Shown here: piece by piece, positions 14,024-22,470 of the stretch
How positions within the stretch are numbered: position 1 is the first letter of the stretch
How the letters are laid out: every line of letters begins with the position of its first letter
Program-made: the position numbers and the translations under genes
Source: Oscillospiraceae bacterium
Lineage (GTDB): Bacteria > Bacillota_A > Clostridia > Oscillospirales > Oscillospiraceae
Direction of reading: 5' to 3'
Assembly (NCBI GenBank): GCA_017537045.1
Contig: JAFYLN010000111.1
Coordinates: 1 to 34,103 of the forward strand
DNA: 34,103 nucleotides
The notes under the pieces: generated by a model
The model's database searches: none
What the model was told of the DNA's origin: nothing
The model's input: only the letters and a program-made list of their open reading frames with translations

Positions 14024-15472
14024 GTGAAGCAGTCAACAGGCTTGAGCATTGTCATCGACAATGCCTTTGACCTTATTGCTTTGTTGTGCCATTTTATTCA
14101 CAGTGCACCAGAAGATGAAGCAGTAATAGCGTTCCAAATTTGTTCCTCAGATATTGAACTGCAAAAGCAGAAGATAGAAGAACAGTTTTCTTATCTAAAT
14201 CGAAGAGGCACTACTGAGAGTGTGACATACATGTCTGTCAGTAGAGAACAGTGCATAGAGATGGCACAAGCTGCAACAGAGTGGGTTGTAGAGAAAAATT
14301 ATTCTGCTGTACTGGGGCTTCTTGTCTATTTGGACGATTATATTGATTTTGAAAAAAGTCTTTTGCTTTTCATGGCATCACAAAAGCAAGTTTGCCATAA
14401 TATCTATCAATTTGAAAGTTTAAATGAGAGCAATAGGTGTTTGCTTCGTGGGCGGTTAATACCACGTATTATTCCACTTTGGCGGAAACCGAATTATTCG
14501 TGTCCCATGGCGCTTGCTCAGAATCCTTTAGGACTTATCAGAAATTACTCCTGGCTTTCGGATAACGAATGGCATATCAATAACTTTTTTCTCGACGACG
14601 AGATTGTCACAGATTCAAAACCTCTAAAAGTTATTTGTTCCGCTTTGACTGCAAAGTCGCCGTTTGAGGTTCTACCTGATGAACAAGAAATGCCGTATAC
14701 TTTTGCAATTGAATATAAGACAGGTGAAGAAAATGTCATTCTGGAGCGTATAATAGGTACGCTAAAATATGCAAGTGTGCAAGGGGCTCATTGTGTTTTA
14801 TTTCCTGAGATGTTAGCTTCGCCAGCTATTCTAAACGCTTGCCAGGATTACATAAAGAATACATGGGAACTTAATTTTCCACCTTTGATTTTCCTCCCTA
14901 CTGCTGAGTATGTAACCGAGGCAGGAGATGTTGTAAATGAAATGAGGATTCTTGATCGCAATGGAAGAAGAATAACTAGTTATTATAAGCAAAATGCTTT
15001 CAGGTTAAGAAACGGAACTGGTAAGCACTATTTCGAACGAATTAAACCTGATAAACAGCTTGTTGTTTTTCACGTAAAAAATGTCGGCCGAATTGGTGTT
15101 CTGATATGTTCAGATGCTTTTCAGCCTGACATCCGTAAGTTGCTTCTTGAAAACTTCGGTTTGGATTTATTGTTGATATCTGTGTTCTCTAAGGGATGGG
15201 ATGCATTCAATAGAGCATTGACATATTACAATGCCTCGTCCTGTGACATTGTTTGGTGCAATACTTGTGCAGCATATGGAGGTCATGGAGAAAAAAGAAT
15301 GATCATCTATTACCCCTATGGACATAAAGATCCTCAACCCACGGACTTAAAAGGGTGTGCTGATGTATCAAAGTGCGCGGGCTGCGTTACAATGATAGAG
15401 ATTCCTACAGAGTATGCAGGAAGTAATGAAATCACATATGTGAATCTAAGTCGAGGTGAACAAGATGAATGA
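14024..15472 (+). CDS. Nitrilase-superfamily protein with unknown N-terminal domain
   Basis: 482 residues from a GTG at 14024 preceded by GAGGTGAT; a GTG at 13991 lacks a binding site. The C-terminal ~270 residues are a carbon-nitrogen hydrolase fold with the full triad: E262 in VLFPEML, K322 in SYYKQNAF and C362 in GVLICSDAF. Spacing (60 and 40 residues) fits the family. Members hydrolyse nitriles or amides, or transfer acyl groups; the substrate is unknown. The first ~200 residues match nothing I recognise. There is no signal peptide or membrane helix, so it is cytoplasmic. The gene is AT-rich compared with both flanks and overlaps the next by 8 bases. Nitrilase domains occur as fusions in DRT1 reverse-transcriptase phage defence, which suggests but does not show a defence role here. 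Confidence 0.75.
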   Translation: MKQSTGLSIVIDNAFDLIALLCHFIHSAPEDEAVIAFQICSSDIELQKQKIEEQFSYLNRRGTTESVTYMSVSREQCIEMAQAATEWVVEKNYSAVLGLLVYLDDYIDFEKSLLLFMASQKQVCHNIYQFESLNESNRCLLRGRLIPRIIPLWRKPNYSCPMALAQNPLGLIRNYSWLSDNEWHINNFFLDDEIVTDSKPLKVICSALTAKSPFEVLPDEQEMPYTFAIEYKTGEENVILERIIGTLKYASVQGAHCVLFPEMLASPAILNACQDYIKNTWELNFPPLIFLPTAEYVTEAGDVVNEMRILDRNGRRITSYYKQNAFRLRNGTGKHYFERIKPDKQLVVFHVKNVGRIGVLICSDAFQPDIRKLLLENFGLDLLLISVFSKGWDAFNRALTYYNASSCDIVWCNTCAAYGGHGEKRMIIYYPYGHKDPQPTDLKGCADVSKCAGCVTMIEIPTEYAGSNEITYVNLSRGEQDE

Positions 15473-16343
15473 TCGTGATACAAAGCTTAAAATAAGAAAA
15501 TATTTGTCAAGAAGGGAGGAAGATATCTCAAAATTAGATGCTGTAGCTTTTGTAACAAAGTGCAAGTCAGTAATAGATATTACAGAACTTCAAAATGTGT
15601 TGCAAGGAGAGTTAGGAAAACTGAAGTTGCTCCTTGCCAATCACGCAGAAGCAGAACTGATTAGAAGCTTTGTAAAAACTGTGCATCGAGGACTACTCCA
15701 TGCTAGCGAATCAATGGAAGCTGAACAGTACTATTGGTATGGTCACTATGTAGCACTGATGCAAGCAGTGTTGGGCAGTTCTCATCAAGAAACCAAAGAT
15801 AACACTTTGTTCGTGGAGATGACCGCTCGTACTGCTTTTGCCCCGATAATGCGTCATTTGTACGAAGTTGGAGCTTGCCAACATAAAGTGCTTGCTGACG
15901 TACTGCACATGAACAAGTCCAACCTGACAAAAGAAATGGATAGGTTGGTTGCATCTGGATTAGTAAACAAGATAAAAGGGGGGAAATTTGTTCATTACGA
16001 ACTCACTCAACAGGGTTATACTCTTATGAATAAATACTATCAGATTAGCCCCAAACATCATACACACAATGCTGTTGTGCAGAATCAATATGTCTTAGAA
16101 GTCCCACGTCAGGTAAGACACAATATTAGTCGGCAACCCATAGATACTGAAGCATTCTTCGACTATAGTTCTTATTCGTTTTCACAGAAAGAGTTGAGAA
16201 ATCAACTGCGAATTGTTGATTCTGTGAAAGAAGAGAATAATGTTCCTCAGCCGCTATTAGAAGTCACAAAGGATTACTGTGATTTTGAAGAGTTGAGTAT
16301 CGAAAAATATCCGGTTAAAAGGAGTGCAACCTATGTTCACTGA
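15465..16343 (+). CDS. Winged-helix (MarR-like) protein of the three-gene cassette
   Basis: 292 residues from the ATG at 15465, with GAGGTGA six bases upstream and an 8-base overlap with the nitrilase-like gene. Residues 1-125 are mostly helical and unlike anything I know. Residues about 127-193 form a MarR-type winged helix: HLYEVGACQHKVLADVLHMNKSNLTKEMDRLVASGLVNKIKGG, split over the helix-turn-helix and wing, then HYELTQQGYTLMNKYY. The C-terminal 100 residues are hydrophilic and unassigned. It could be the operon's regulator or a nucleic-acid-binding subunit; the long extra domains make a simple MarR repressor less likely. It overlaps the third gene by 11 bases. Confidence 0.65.
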   Translation: MNDRDTKLKIRKYLSRREEDISKLDAVAFVTKCKSVIDITELQNVLQGELGKLKLLLANHAEAELIRSFVKTVHRGLLHASESMEAEQYYWYGHYVALMQAVLGSSHQETKDNTLFVEMTARTAFAPIMRHLYEVGACQHKVLADVLHMNKSNLTKEMDRLVASGLVNKIKGGKFVHYELTQQGYTLMNKYYQISPKHHTHNAVVQNQYVLEVPRQVRHNISRQPIDTEAFFDYSSYSFSQKELRNQLRIVDSVKEENNVPQPLLEVTKDYCDFEELSIEKYPVKRSATYVH

Positions 16344-16995
16344 GATTAGAAAGCAATTGGCAGAACTGGATGAAAAGTTTATCGGATGGGAGGATATTCT
16401 TCTTCAGCAGGATACTGATAGTTCGGAGATTCAAGATACCTCCGAAACAACATCTGAGATCAAAAAAGCATTTCATTCTATTTTGAACCAAGTGTGTAAC
16501 ATAATCAAAGAGCACAATGTTGAGGAAAATGTTATTCAGGAAGTTTTTGTACAAAGGAAAATAGCATCACTAGCTTACAATGCTATTGATCGGAAACTTG
16601 TCCATTATAACAGCTTTGCATATCTGAGAAAAGCTGAACGAGAAAATCCTTACAATGCACGTCTGATATTCGACTTGATTTGGACGCAGCGTATTCTTAG
16701 GATGAAAAAGCAAGATTCATTTGATCCTCCGTTTCCTATGGATGAGAAAACGTATAAAATGATGGCTTCTGAGCTTGATGCTTTTACAGAGTTTTGTGTG
16801 TCACGCCAAATGCATATTGATAGTATATACGAACAACTAAAGGATATCAGTAGATTGTCTCAAGACCTATGTATGTACATATCACAAACCATCGACAGAG
16901 ATTTTGAGAAACTGAAACTGAACTATCTTATTAATCTACAAGATCGGGATCATGATCTTCTTATGAGAATATTCAAATATCTTAAAATTAAATAA
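16333..16995 (+). CDS. Helical protein of unknown function, third gene of the cassette
   Basis: 220 residues from the ATG at 16333, with AAGGAG nine bases upstream; it overlaps the winged-helix gene. The product is acidic and almost entirely helical by composition (MFTEIRKQLAELDEKF, SEIKKAFHSILNQVCNIIKEHNVEE, SELDAFTEFCVSRQMHIDSIYEQLKDISRLSQ), without membrane segments, zinc motifs or an R-x(4-6)-H HEPN signature. I do not recognise the family. Tight overlap with its neighbours and a shared base composition say the three genes act together. A terminator hairpin follows within 10 bases of the stop. Confidence 0.6.
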   Translation: MFTEIRKQLAELDEKFIGWEDILLQQDTDSSEIQDTSETTSEIKKAFHSILNQVCNIIKEHNVEENVIQEVFVQRKIASLAYNAIDRKLVHYNSFAYLRKAERENPYNARLIFDLIWTQRILRMKKQDSFDPPFPMDEKTYKMMASELDAFTEFCVSRQMHIDSIYEQLKDISRLSQDLCMYISQTIDRDFEKLKLNYLINLQDRDHDLLMRIFKYLKIK

Positions 16996-16998
16996 GAG

Positions 16999-17010
16999 TC
17001 TTTGGCCTCC
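16999..17010 (+). repeat. Right copy of the 12-bp direct repeat
   Basis: TCTTTGGCCTCC, four bases after the last stop of the cassette and identical to 13978-13989. It partly overlaps the 5' arm of the terminator hairpin. Confidence 0.6.
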
Positions 17011-17036
17011 ACTCTATGACGATTGGAGGTCTTTGA
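17004..17036 (+). terminator. Probable terminator of the nitrilase-like operon
   Basis: GGCCTCCA (17004-17011) pairs with TGGAGGTC (17024-17031), including one G-T pair, across a 12-base loop, followed by TTTGATTTAT. The T-run is interrupted, so strength is uncertain. Confidence 0.55.
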
Positions 17037-17101
17037 TTTATATCAGATTGTTGCAAACAAAGCGAGATGCGGGTAATGTTTCTTCAAATAATGTTCTGAC
17101 T

Positions 17102-17349
17102 GATAGAATTTTTTAGCCGTTTTATTCTATCAATCATTGCTAGCCGAAACTGTTTTGATGTGCGAAAAAATTGACCAAAACACCGATCGTGTAGATATTC
17201 ATGCTGCTAACTTTGGCATGAGTTTTTAATTATTTGTGGCAGCAGCGTAACCGGATGCTACACTGCTGTTTTTGATACTTAATTGTTGATTTGTTAGGTA
17301 CCATATGCATGCGATGATAAACCATCTATTCTTTATCGTTTAGATGGTT
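17102..17349. other. Non-coding junction region with three hairpins before the conjugative element fragment
   Basis: No gene is visible from 17037 to 17343. Three inverted repeats stand out: GATAGAAT/ATTCTATC (17102-17109 and 17124-17131); CAGCAG/CTGCTG (17240-17245 and 17263-17268) followed by TTTTT, terminator-like; and AACCATCTA/TAGATGGTT (17320-17328 and 17341-17349) followed by CTTTTG, also terminator-like. The ATG that opens the VirD4 fragment lies inside the last hairpin, so it is unlikely to be a natural start. The region marks the break between cargo and conjugative element. Confidence 0.5.
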
Positions 17350-18024
17350 CTTTTGTCCATGTGTTACACACAGTTGTTCAATCTGCTCTGTGAAAAAGCA
17401 GATGACGTGTACGGCGGAAGGCTTCCTGTGCACGTACGCTGCCTGATCGACGAGTGCGCCAATATCGGTCAGATCCCCAAGTTGGAAAAGCTGATTGCCA
17501 CCATCCGCAGCCGTGAAATTTCCGCGTGTCTGATTCTCCAGGCGCAGAGCCAGCTGAAAGCACTATACAAGGACAACTGTGATACCATCATAGGCAATAT
17601 GGACAGCGTGATCTTTCTGGGCGGCAAGGAACGCACCACCCTCAAGGAACTGTCTGAAACGCTGGGCAAGGAAACCATCGACCTTTACAACACGGGCGAA
17701 TCCCGTGGGCGCGAGGTTTCCCACAGCCTCAACTATCAGAAACTGGGCAAAGAACTCATGAGTATGGATGAACTGGCGGTCATGGATGGCGGCAAATGCA
17801 TCCTGCAATTGCGTGGTGTCCGACCTTTTCTTTCCAAGAAGTATGATCTCATTCAACACCCCAATTACCGGTATACCTCAGATGCCAACCCCAAATACGC
17901 TTTTGATATCGAAAAGTTCCTCGCTCACCGGCTGAAACTGCGGGAAGATGAAACCTATGCGGTATATGAGGTGAGTGTGAACGATGACGAAATGGAGGAA
18001 GAAACTTATGAGCAAGAAGAATAA
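17344..18024 (+). pseudogene. VirD4/TraG-type coupling protein, C-terminal fragment
   Basis: 226 residues that correspond to only the last third or so of a VirD4/TraG coupling ATPase (normally near 600 residues). Recognisable parts are CYTQLFNLLCEKADD, PVHVRCLIDECANIGQIPKLEKLIATIRSRE (Walker B region, DE), LILQAQSQLKALY, TIIGNMDSVIFLGG and SLNYQKLGKELMSMDEL. The N-terminal membrane helices and Walker A are absent. An in-frame TAG precedes the first ATG, no ribosome binding site is present, and homology begins near 17357. The coupling protein normally links the relaxosome to the type IV secretion channel, so its loss should disable transfer unless another copy exists. Confidence 0.85.
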
Positions 18025-18262
18025 CAACTATCAGCATTTGAAGCAGCGCATCTGCGAACAGCAGGCCGAGATTGCCGCGCTAAAGCGCGATGACATGAAG
18101 ATGCGCAACTTCATACGGAGTATGCGCGAAAACAAGTTTACTACCTACTCCGATGTGATGCTCGTCATCTTCGAAAACTACATGACGGAAGATCTCACAG
18201 AGGAGCAGGCTGATCAGCTGATGCTCTCTCTGACCGACGTCATGCTGTACAGCAACGAGTGA
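18008..18262 (+). CDS. Small conserved protein downstream of virD4 in Tn1549-type elements
   Basis: 84 residues from the ATG at 18008 (MSKKNNNYQHLKQRICEQQ), with GAGGAA upstream and a 17-base overlap with the coupling-protein frame. The N-terminal half is a charged coiled-coil-like helix (QRICEQQAEIAALKRDDMKMRNFIRSMRENK) and the C-terminus is acidic. There is no membrane segment. Position fits the small hypothetical protein that follows virD4 in this element family; function unknown. Confidence 0.6.
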   Translation: MSKKNNNYQHLKQRICEQQAEIAALKRDDMKMRNFIRSMRENKFTTYSDVMLVIFENYMTEDLTEEQADQLMLSLTDVMLYSNE

Positions 18263-18464
18263 TGGCTATGCTGTCCTTACGTTGGTGCCGTGGTCCTCCT
18301 CAAATCCATATATTTTCATACAGATTGTTTGTTTCTGTTGATAATTAGTTTGATTTACAAACGCACTTTTCAATGAAAGGGCTTGATTTATCAACCGTTT
18401 CTTCATATGAACGTGATTGATTATATGTTAGATCAAACCATCACATAATCAAACAAATCACCTG

Positions 18465-18495
18465 AAGGCATTGGCATTTACGCTGATGCCTTTTC
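18465..18495 (+). terminator. Hairpin with T-run upstream of the Maff2 gene (terminator or attenuator)
   Basis: AAGGCAT (18465-18471) pairs with ATGCCTT (18486-18492) across a 14-base loop, followed by further T residues. It lies 30 bases before the Maff2 ribosome binding site inside what should be a single transfer operon, so it may attenuate expression. The AT-rich stretch from 18290 to 18460 shows nothing else I can name. Confidence 0.4.
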
Positions 18496-18524
18496 AGTTT
18501 TCACAACATATTAGGAGGTACAAT

Positions 18525-18740
18525 ATGGCTTTTTTTACATCTGCTGTCAATATTCTTTCGACTCTCGTTATTCTCATGGGTGCTGTTCTGGGTGTTTGGG
18601 GTGTGGTCAACCTTCTGGAAGGTTACGGCTCTGATAATCCCGGTGCCAAGTCCCAGGGCATCAAGCAGTTCGCTGCGGGTGTTGGTGTTGCCATTGTAAG
18701 CGGCGGCCTGATTCCCATGCTTACTTCGCTGTTTGGATAA
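18525..18740 (+). CDS. Maff2-family small membrane protein
   Basis: 71 residues (MAFFTSAVNILSTLVIL onward) with two hydrophobic segments joined by an LEGYGSDNPGAKSQGIKQ loop, closely matching the Maff2 family found in Tn1549-like conjugative elements. TTAGGAGGT precedes the start. By size, topology and position before the TrbL-like gene it resembles VirB2-type pilin-like components; that role is inferred. Confidence 0.9.
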   Translation: MAFFTSAVNILSTLVILMGAVLGVWGVVNLLEGYGSDNPGAKSQGIKQFAAGVGVAIVSGGLIPMLTSLFG

Positions 18741-18805
18741 GCCTCTTGCCGGATTCTCTCATGTAACGGAAAATCCGTCCTTCCGTCGAAAGGAGGCGAA
18801 ATTGA

Positions 18806-19675
18806 TTGGAATTTCTGTGGAATAAACTCACAGAATGGCTTAAAGAAATGCTGGTTGGCGGTATCATGGGTAATTTGACCGGGCTGTTTGATAGCATCAA
18901 TGATCAGGTTGCAGAGATCGCCGGTACTGTCGGCACTACACCACAGGGATGGAACAGCGGTGTTTTCAGCATGGTGCAGTCGCTATCTCAAAACGTGGTG
19001 GTTCCCATCGCAGGTGTCATACTGGCAATTGTCATGGCAATGGAACTGATCCAGATGATCATTGACCGCAACAATATGAACGACTTCGATGTAGGCCAGG
19101 TCGTCAAATGGGTGCTCAAGAGCTTCTTTGCCGTGATCCTTGTCACCAGCACATGGGACATTGTGATGGGCATCTTTGATCTTGCTCAGGTGGTGGTCAA
19201 CAACGCAGCCGGCGTCATTATATCCGATACAAGCCTCGATTTGAGCAGTGTCATTACGGATATGGAAGCAAAGCTCATGGAAATGGAGATAGGCCCGCTG
19301 TTCTCGCTGTGGATTCAGTCGGCATTGATCGGTATCCTGTCCTGGATTCTGACTATCTGTATCTTCATTATCGTGTATGGCCGCATGATTGAGATCTATC
19401 TGGTCACATCCATCGCGCCCATTCCCATGGCAACCATGGGCAACCGCGAATGGAGCCAAATGGGCCAGAACTATTTGCGCAGTCTGTTTGCGTTGGGGTT
19501 CCAGGCGTTTCTCATCATCGTGTGCGTAGCGGTGTACGCCGTGCTGGTACACTCCATCGCTGTGGAAACAGACGTCATCAAGGCAATATGGACATGCATT
19601 GGCTACACAGTATTGCTGTGCTTCACACTGTTCAAGACCAGCAGCCTGTCCAAGAGCATCTTCAATGCTCATTAA
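18806..19675 (+). CDS. VirB6/TrbL-like polytopic conjugation protein
   Basis: 289 residues starting with TTG at 18806 (MEFLWNKLTEWLKEMLVGGIMG), nine bases after AGGAGG; no better ATG exists. There are at least five membrane helices, including VVVPIAGVILAIVMAMELIQMI, VLKSFFAVILVTSTWDIVMGIF and LFALGFQAFLIIVCVAVYAVLV. The APIPMATMGNREW loop is conserved in this family. It likely forms the inner-membrane part of the conjugative channel with PrgI and VirB4 downstream. TTG starts at this gene and at virB4 may keep expression low. Confidence 0.85.
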   Translation: MEFLWNKLTEWLKEMLVGGIMGNLTGLFDSINDQVAEIAGTVGTTPQGWNSGVFSMVQSLSQNVVVPIAGVILAIVMAMELIQMIIDRNNMNDFDVGQVVKWVLKSFFAVILVTSTWDIVMGIFDLAQVVVNNAAGVIISDTSLDLSSVITDMEAKLMEMEIGPLFSLWIQSALIGILSWILTICIFIIVYGRMIEIYLVTSIAPIPMATMGNREWSQMGQNYLRSLFALGFQAFLIIVCVAVYAVLVHSIAVETDVIKAIWTCIGYTVLLCFTLFKTSSLSKSIFNAH

Positions 19676-19691
19676 CCCATAGGAGGCAACT

Positions 19692-20075
19692 ATGGCACAA
19701 ACCGCATATGTACGAATCCACAAAGACCTGTCACAAGTGAAAACCAAGGTGTTTTTCAATCTCACCGGGCGGCAGCTCATCTGCTTCGGCAGCGGAATCC
19801 TCGTCGGATTGCCGCTGTTTTTCATTCTCAACAAACTGCTGCCCAGCAGCGCTGCAGCAGTCATCATGATCTGTGTCATGATGCCCTTTTTCCTTTTCGG
19901 GCTGTACGAGCGAAATGGTCAGCCCCTGGAAATGGTGCTGCGCTACTACATTCACAGCCGCTTTCTTCGTCCGAAGAAGCGACCCTACTGTACCGATAAC
20001 GTCCATGCTGCCCTTGTACGGCAGGCAAAACTTGAAAAGGAGGTAAAACGCATTGTCCAGAGACAAAGAAAGTAA
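19692..20075 (+). CDS. PrgI-family conjugation protein
   Basis: 127 residues with the PrgI layout: a short N-terminal strand segment (VRIHKDLSQVKTKVFFNLTGRQLICF), two adjacent membrane helices (residues about 32-70), then a basic tail ending in a helical KLEKEVKRIVQRQRK. AGGAGG precedes the ATG. PrgI proteins are VirB3-like partners that sit immediately upstream of, and act with, the VirB4 ATPase, as here. It overlaps virB4 by 23 bases. Confidence 0.9.
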   Translation: MAQTAYVRIHKDLSQVKTKVFFNLTGRQLICFGSGILVGLPLFFILNKLLPSSAAAVIMICVMMPFFLFGLYERNGQPLEMVLRYYIHSRFLRPKKRPYCTDNVHAALVRQAKLEKEVKRIVQRQRK

Positions 20076-22470
20076 GAGCGTCCCCAAGGTGAAACTGACC
20101 AGGGCTGAAAAAAAGCAGCTGGCGCAGATCATGGCGCAGGCGAAAAAGTCCAAGCATCCTCAGACTGCTCAGCAGACCATTCCGTATCTGCGGATGTACC
20201 CGGACGGCCTGTGCCGGGTGACGGAAAACTGCTACTCCAAAACCGTCCGTTTTCACGACATCAACTACCAGCAGGCCCATGAGGAGGATCGACAGGCGAT
20301 CTTCGGCGGCTGGTGCGGCATCCTGAACTTTTTCCAGCCGGACGTGCATGTGCAGTTCAGCTTCATGAACACACAGGTCAACGAGGCTGAGTTTGAGAAG
20401 TCCCTGATCATCCCACATCAGAACGATGGCTTCGATCATGTCCGCGACGAGTTTTCTTCCGTGCTGCTGCGTCAGGTGACGAAAGGCAACAATGCCCTGC
20501 AGCGCAGCAAGTACATCACGTTCTCTATCGAGGCTGAAAGCGTCCGTGCAGCAAAGACCCGGCTGGAGCAGATCGAACTGCAGCTTCTGAACCATCTGAA
20601 AAGGCTGGGGGTACAGGCTGAATCGCTGGATGGCAAGGAACGCTTGCAGCTCATGCACGGCATGATGCACATGGATGAACCACAGACGCCGTTCCTGTTC
20701 GATTGGAAGTGGCTCCCATCCAACGGCCTGTCAACCAAGGATTTCATTGCGCCGAGCAGTCTGTACTTCAAGGATAGCCACCGGTTCATGATCGGCAAGA
20801 AAATGGCTACCGTGAGCTTCATGAACATCCTGGCATCCGAGCTGGATGACCGTGTGCTGGTGGATTTCCTGAGTATGCAGACCACGCAGGTAATCACCAT
20901 GCATGTCCAGTCCCTTGACCATGTGGAAGCCATTAAACTGGTGCAGAGGAAGCTGTCCGATATCAACCGAAGCAAAATCGACGAGCAGAAGAAAGCTGTC
21001 CGCTCCGGTTATGACATTGACATCCTGCCTACTGAAATGAATAGCTATGTGGACAGTCTGACAGAGCTGCTGAAGCGTCTGACCAGCCATGCTGAGCGCT
21101 TGTTCCTGATGACCTTCACACTTCTGCATACCGGCGATAACCGCAAGGGGTTGAAAACGGTGATTGATCAGGCGAAGGGCATTGCCCAGGAAAAGCTGTG
21201 CCAGATCATTCCGCTGGATTATCAGCAGGAGGAAGGTTTCGTTTCCGCGCTGCCGCTGGGTGTGAACAGGGTGAAGATCGAGCGCACCATGACCACATCG
21301 GAAACCGCTGTGTTCATGCCGTTCATCACGCAGGAGCTTTTTCACCGTGGTCCGGGCGCACTGTATTACGGTCTGAATGCCCTGTCCAATAACATCATCA
21401 TGGCAATTCGTACATGGCTGAACACGCCCAATGGTCTGATCCTGGGCAAACCCGGCTCCGGTAAGTCGTTTGCTGCAAAACGTGAGATCGGCAATGTCAT
21501 GCTGACCACCGACCATGATGTGATGATCTGCGACCCTGAAGGCGAATACCACGCCGAGGTTGAGCATTTCAATGGACAGGTGGTGCGCATCTCGCCTGTC
21601 AGCACCGACTACATCAACCCGTTGGACATCAACCTCAACTACTCCGATGGGGATGAACCCATCCGTCTGAAGTCCGAGTTCATTCTGTCCCTGTGCGAAC
21701 TGGTGCTGGATAAAGAATCCGGTGTGGCAGCACAGCAGAAGAGTATCATCGACCGCGCGCTGCAGGTTATCTACAAGCCCTACTTTGCTGATCCTGTACC
21801 GGAGAATATGCCTATTCTGGGCGATCTCTACGATGAGCTGCGGCGCATGGCTGAGCCGGAAGCGGGTCAGGTAGCTACCGCGCTGGAGCTGTATGTCACG
21901 GGCAGTCTGAACGTGTTCAACCACCGGACGAACGTTGAGCTGAACAACCGACTGGTCTGCTTTGACATCAAGCAGCTTGGCAGCAACCTGAAGAAACTCG
22001 GCATGTTGATCGTGCAGGATCAGGTCTGGAACCGTGTCACCATCAACCGAGCCAAGCGCAAGACCACCTGGTTCTATGCTGATGAATTCCATCTGCTGCT
22101 CAGCGATCCTCAAACTGCTGCCTATTCGGTGGAAATTTGGAAGAGATTTAGAAAGTGGGGCGGGATTCCCACGGGCGTCACACAGAACGTTTCTGACCTT
22201 CTCAGTTCCCGGCAGGTGCAGACGATCTTTGAGAACTCCGAGTTCATCATGCTGCTTCGCCTGTCCAGTGATGACAGCAAGCTGCTGGCAGAACGCCTGC
22301 ACATCTCCGACCACCAGCTGTCCCACATCACTCAGGCGAGTGAGGGCGAAGGCTTGCTCGTCTTCGGCAACACGATCATTCCTTTTATTGACAGGTTTCC
22401 GAAGGATACGGAACTTTACCGCATCATGACGACCAAACCGCAGGAGGCGATTCAGGAGGAAGCAGTATGA
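20053..22470 (+). CDS. VirB4-family conjugation ATPase
   Basis: 805 residues from a TTG at 20053, nine bases after AAGGAGG; no in-frame ATG fits as well. Walker A is GKPGSGKS at 465-472 and Walker B is TWFYADEFHLLL with D677-E678. VTQNVSDLLSSRQVQTIFENSEF and the LSHITQASEGEGLL ending are characteristic of the VirB4/TraE group. The N-terminal 400 residues form the family's membrane-associated domain. It powers assembly of the type IV secretion channel from the cytoplasmic face. The gene is intact. Its stop overlaps the next start (ATGA). Confidence 0.95.
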   Translation: MSRDKESKSVPKVKLTRAEKKQLAQIMAQAKKSKHPQTAQQTIPYLRMYPDGLCRVTENCYSKTVRFHDINYQQAHEEDRQAIFGGWCGILNFFQPDVHVQFSFMNTQVNEAEFEKSLIIPHQNDGFDHVRDEFSSVLLRQVTKGNNALQRSKYITFSIEAESVRAAKTRLEQIELQLLNHLKRLGVQAESLDGKERLQLMHGMMHMDEPQTPFLFDWKWLPSNGLSTKDFIAPSSLYFKDSHRFMIGKKMATVSFMNILASELDDRVLVDFLSMQTTQVITMHVQSLDHVEAIKLVQRKLSDINRSKIDEQKKAVRSGYDIDILPTEMNSYVDSLTELLKRLTSHAERLFLMTFTLLHTGDNRKGLKTVIDQAKGIAQEKLCQIIPLDYQQEEGFVSALPLGVNRVKIERTMTTSETAVFMPFITQELFHRGPGALYYGLNALSNNIIMAIRTWLNTPNGLILGKPGSGKSFAAKREIGNVMLTTDHDVMICDPEGEYHAEVEHFNGQVVRISPVSTDYINPLDINLNYSDGDEPIRLKSEFILSLCELVLDKESGVAAQQKSIIDRALQVIYKPYFADPVPENMPILGDLYDELRRMAEPEAGQVATALELYVTGSLNVFNHRTNVELNNRLVCFDIKQLGSNLKKLGMLIVQDQVWNRVTINRAKRKTTWFYADEFHLLLSDPQTAAYSVEIWKRFRKWGGIPTGVTQNVSDLLSSRQVQTIFENSEFIMLLRLSSDDSKLLAERLHISDHQLSHITQASEGEGLLVFGNTIIPFIDRFPKDTELYRIMTTKPQEAIQEEAV

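Noticed and set aside
16333..16995. HEPN RNase assignment for the third gene of the nitrilase-like operon
   Set aside because: No R-x(4-6)-H motif is present in a suitable helix, so the all-helical composition alone is not enough.
20731..22326. 531-residue antisense frame opposite virB4
   Set aside because: It mirrors the codon pattern of the strongly supported virB4 gene, shows no domain and has no ribosome binding site.
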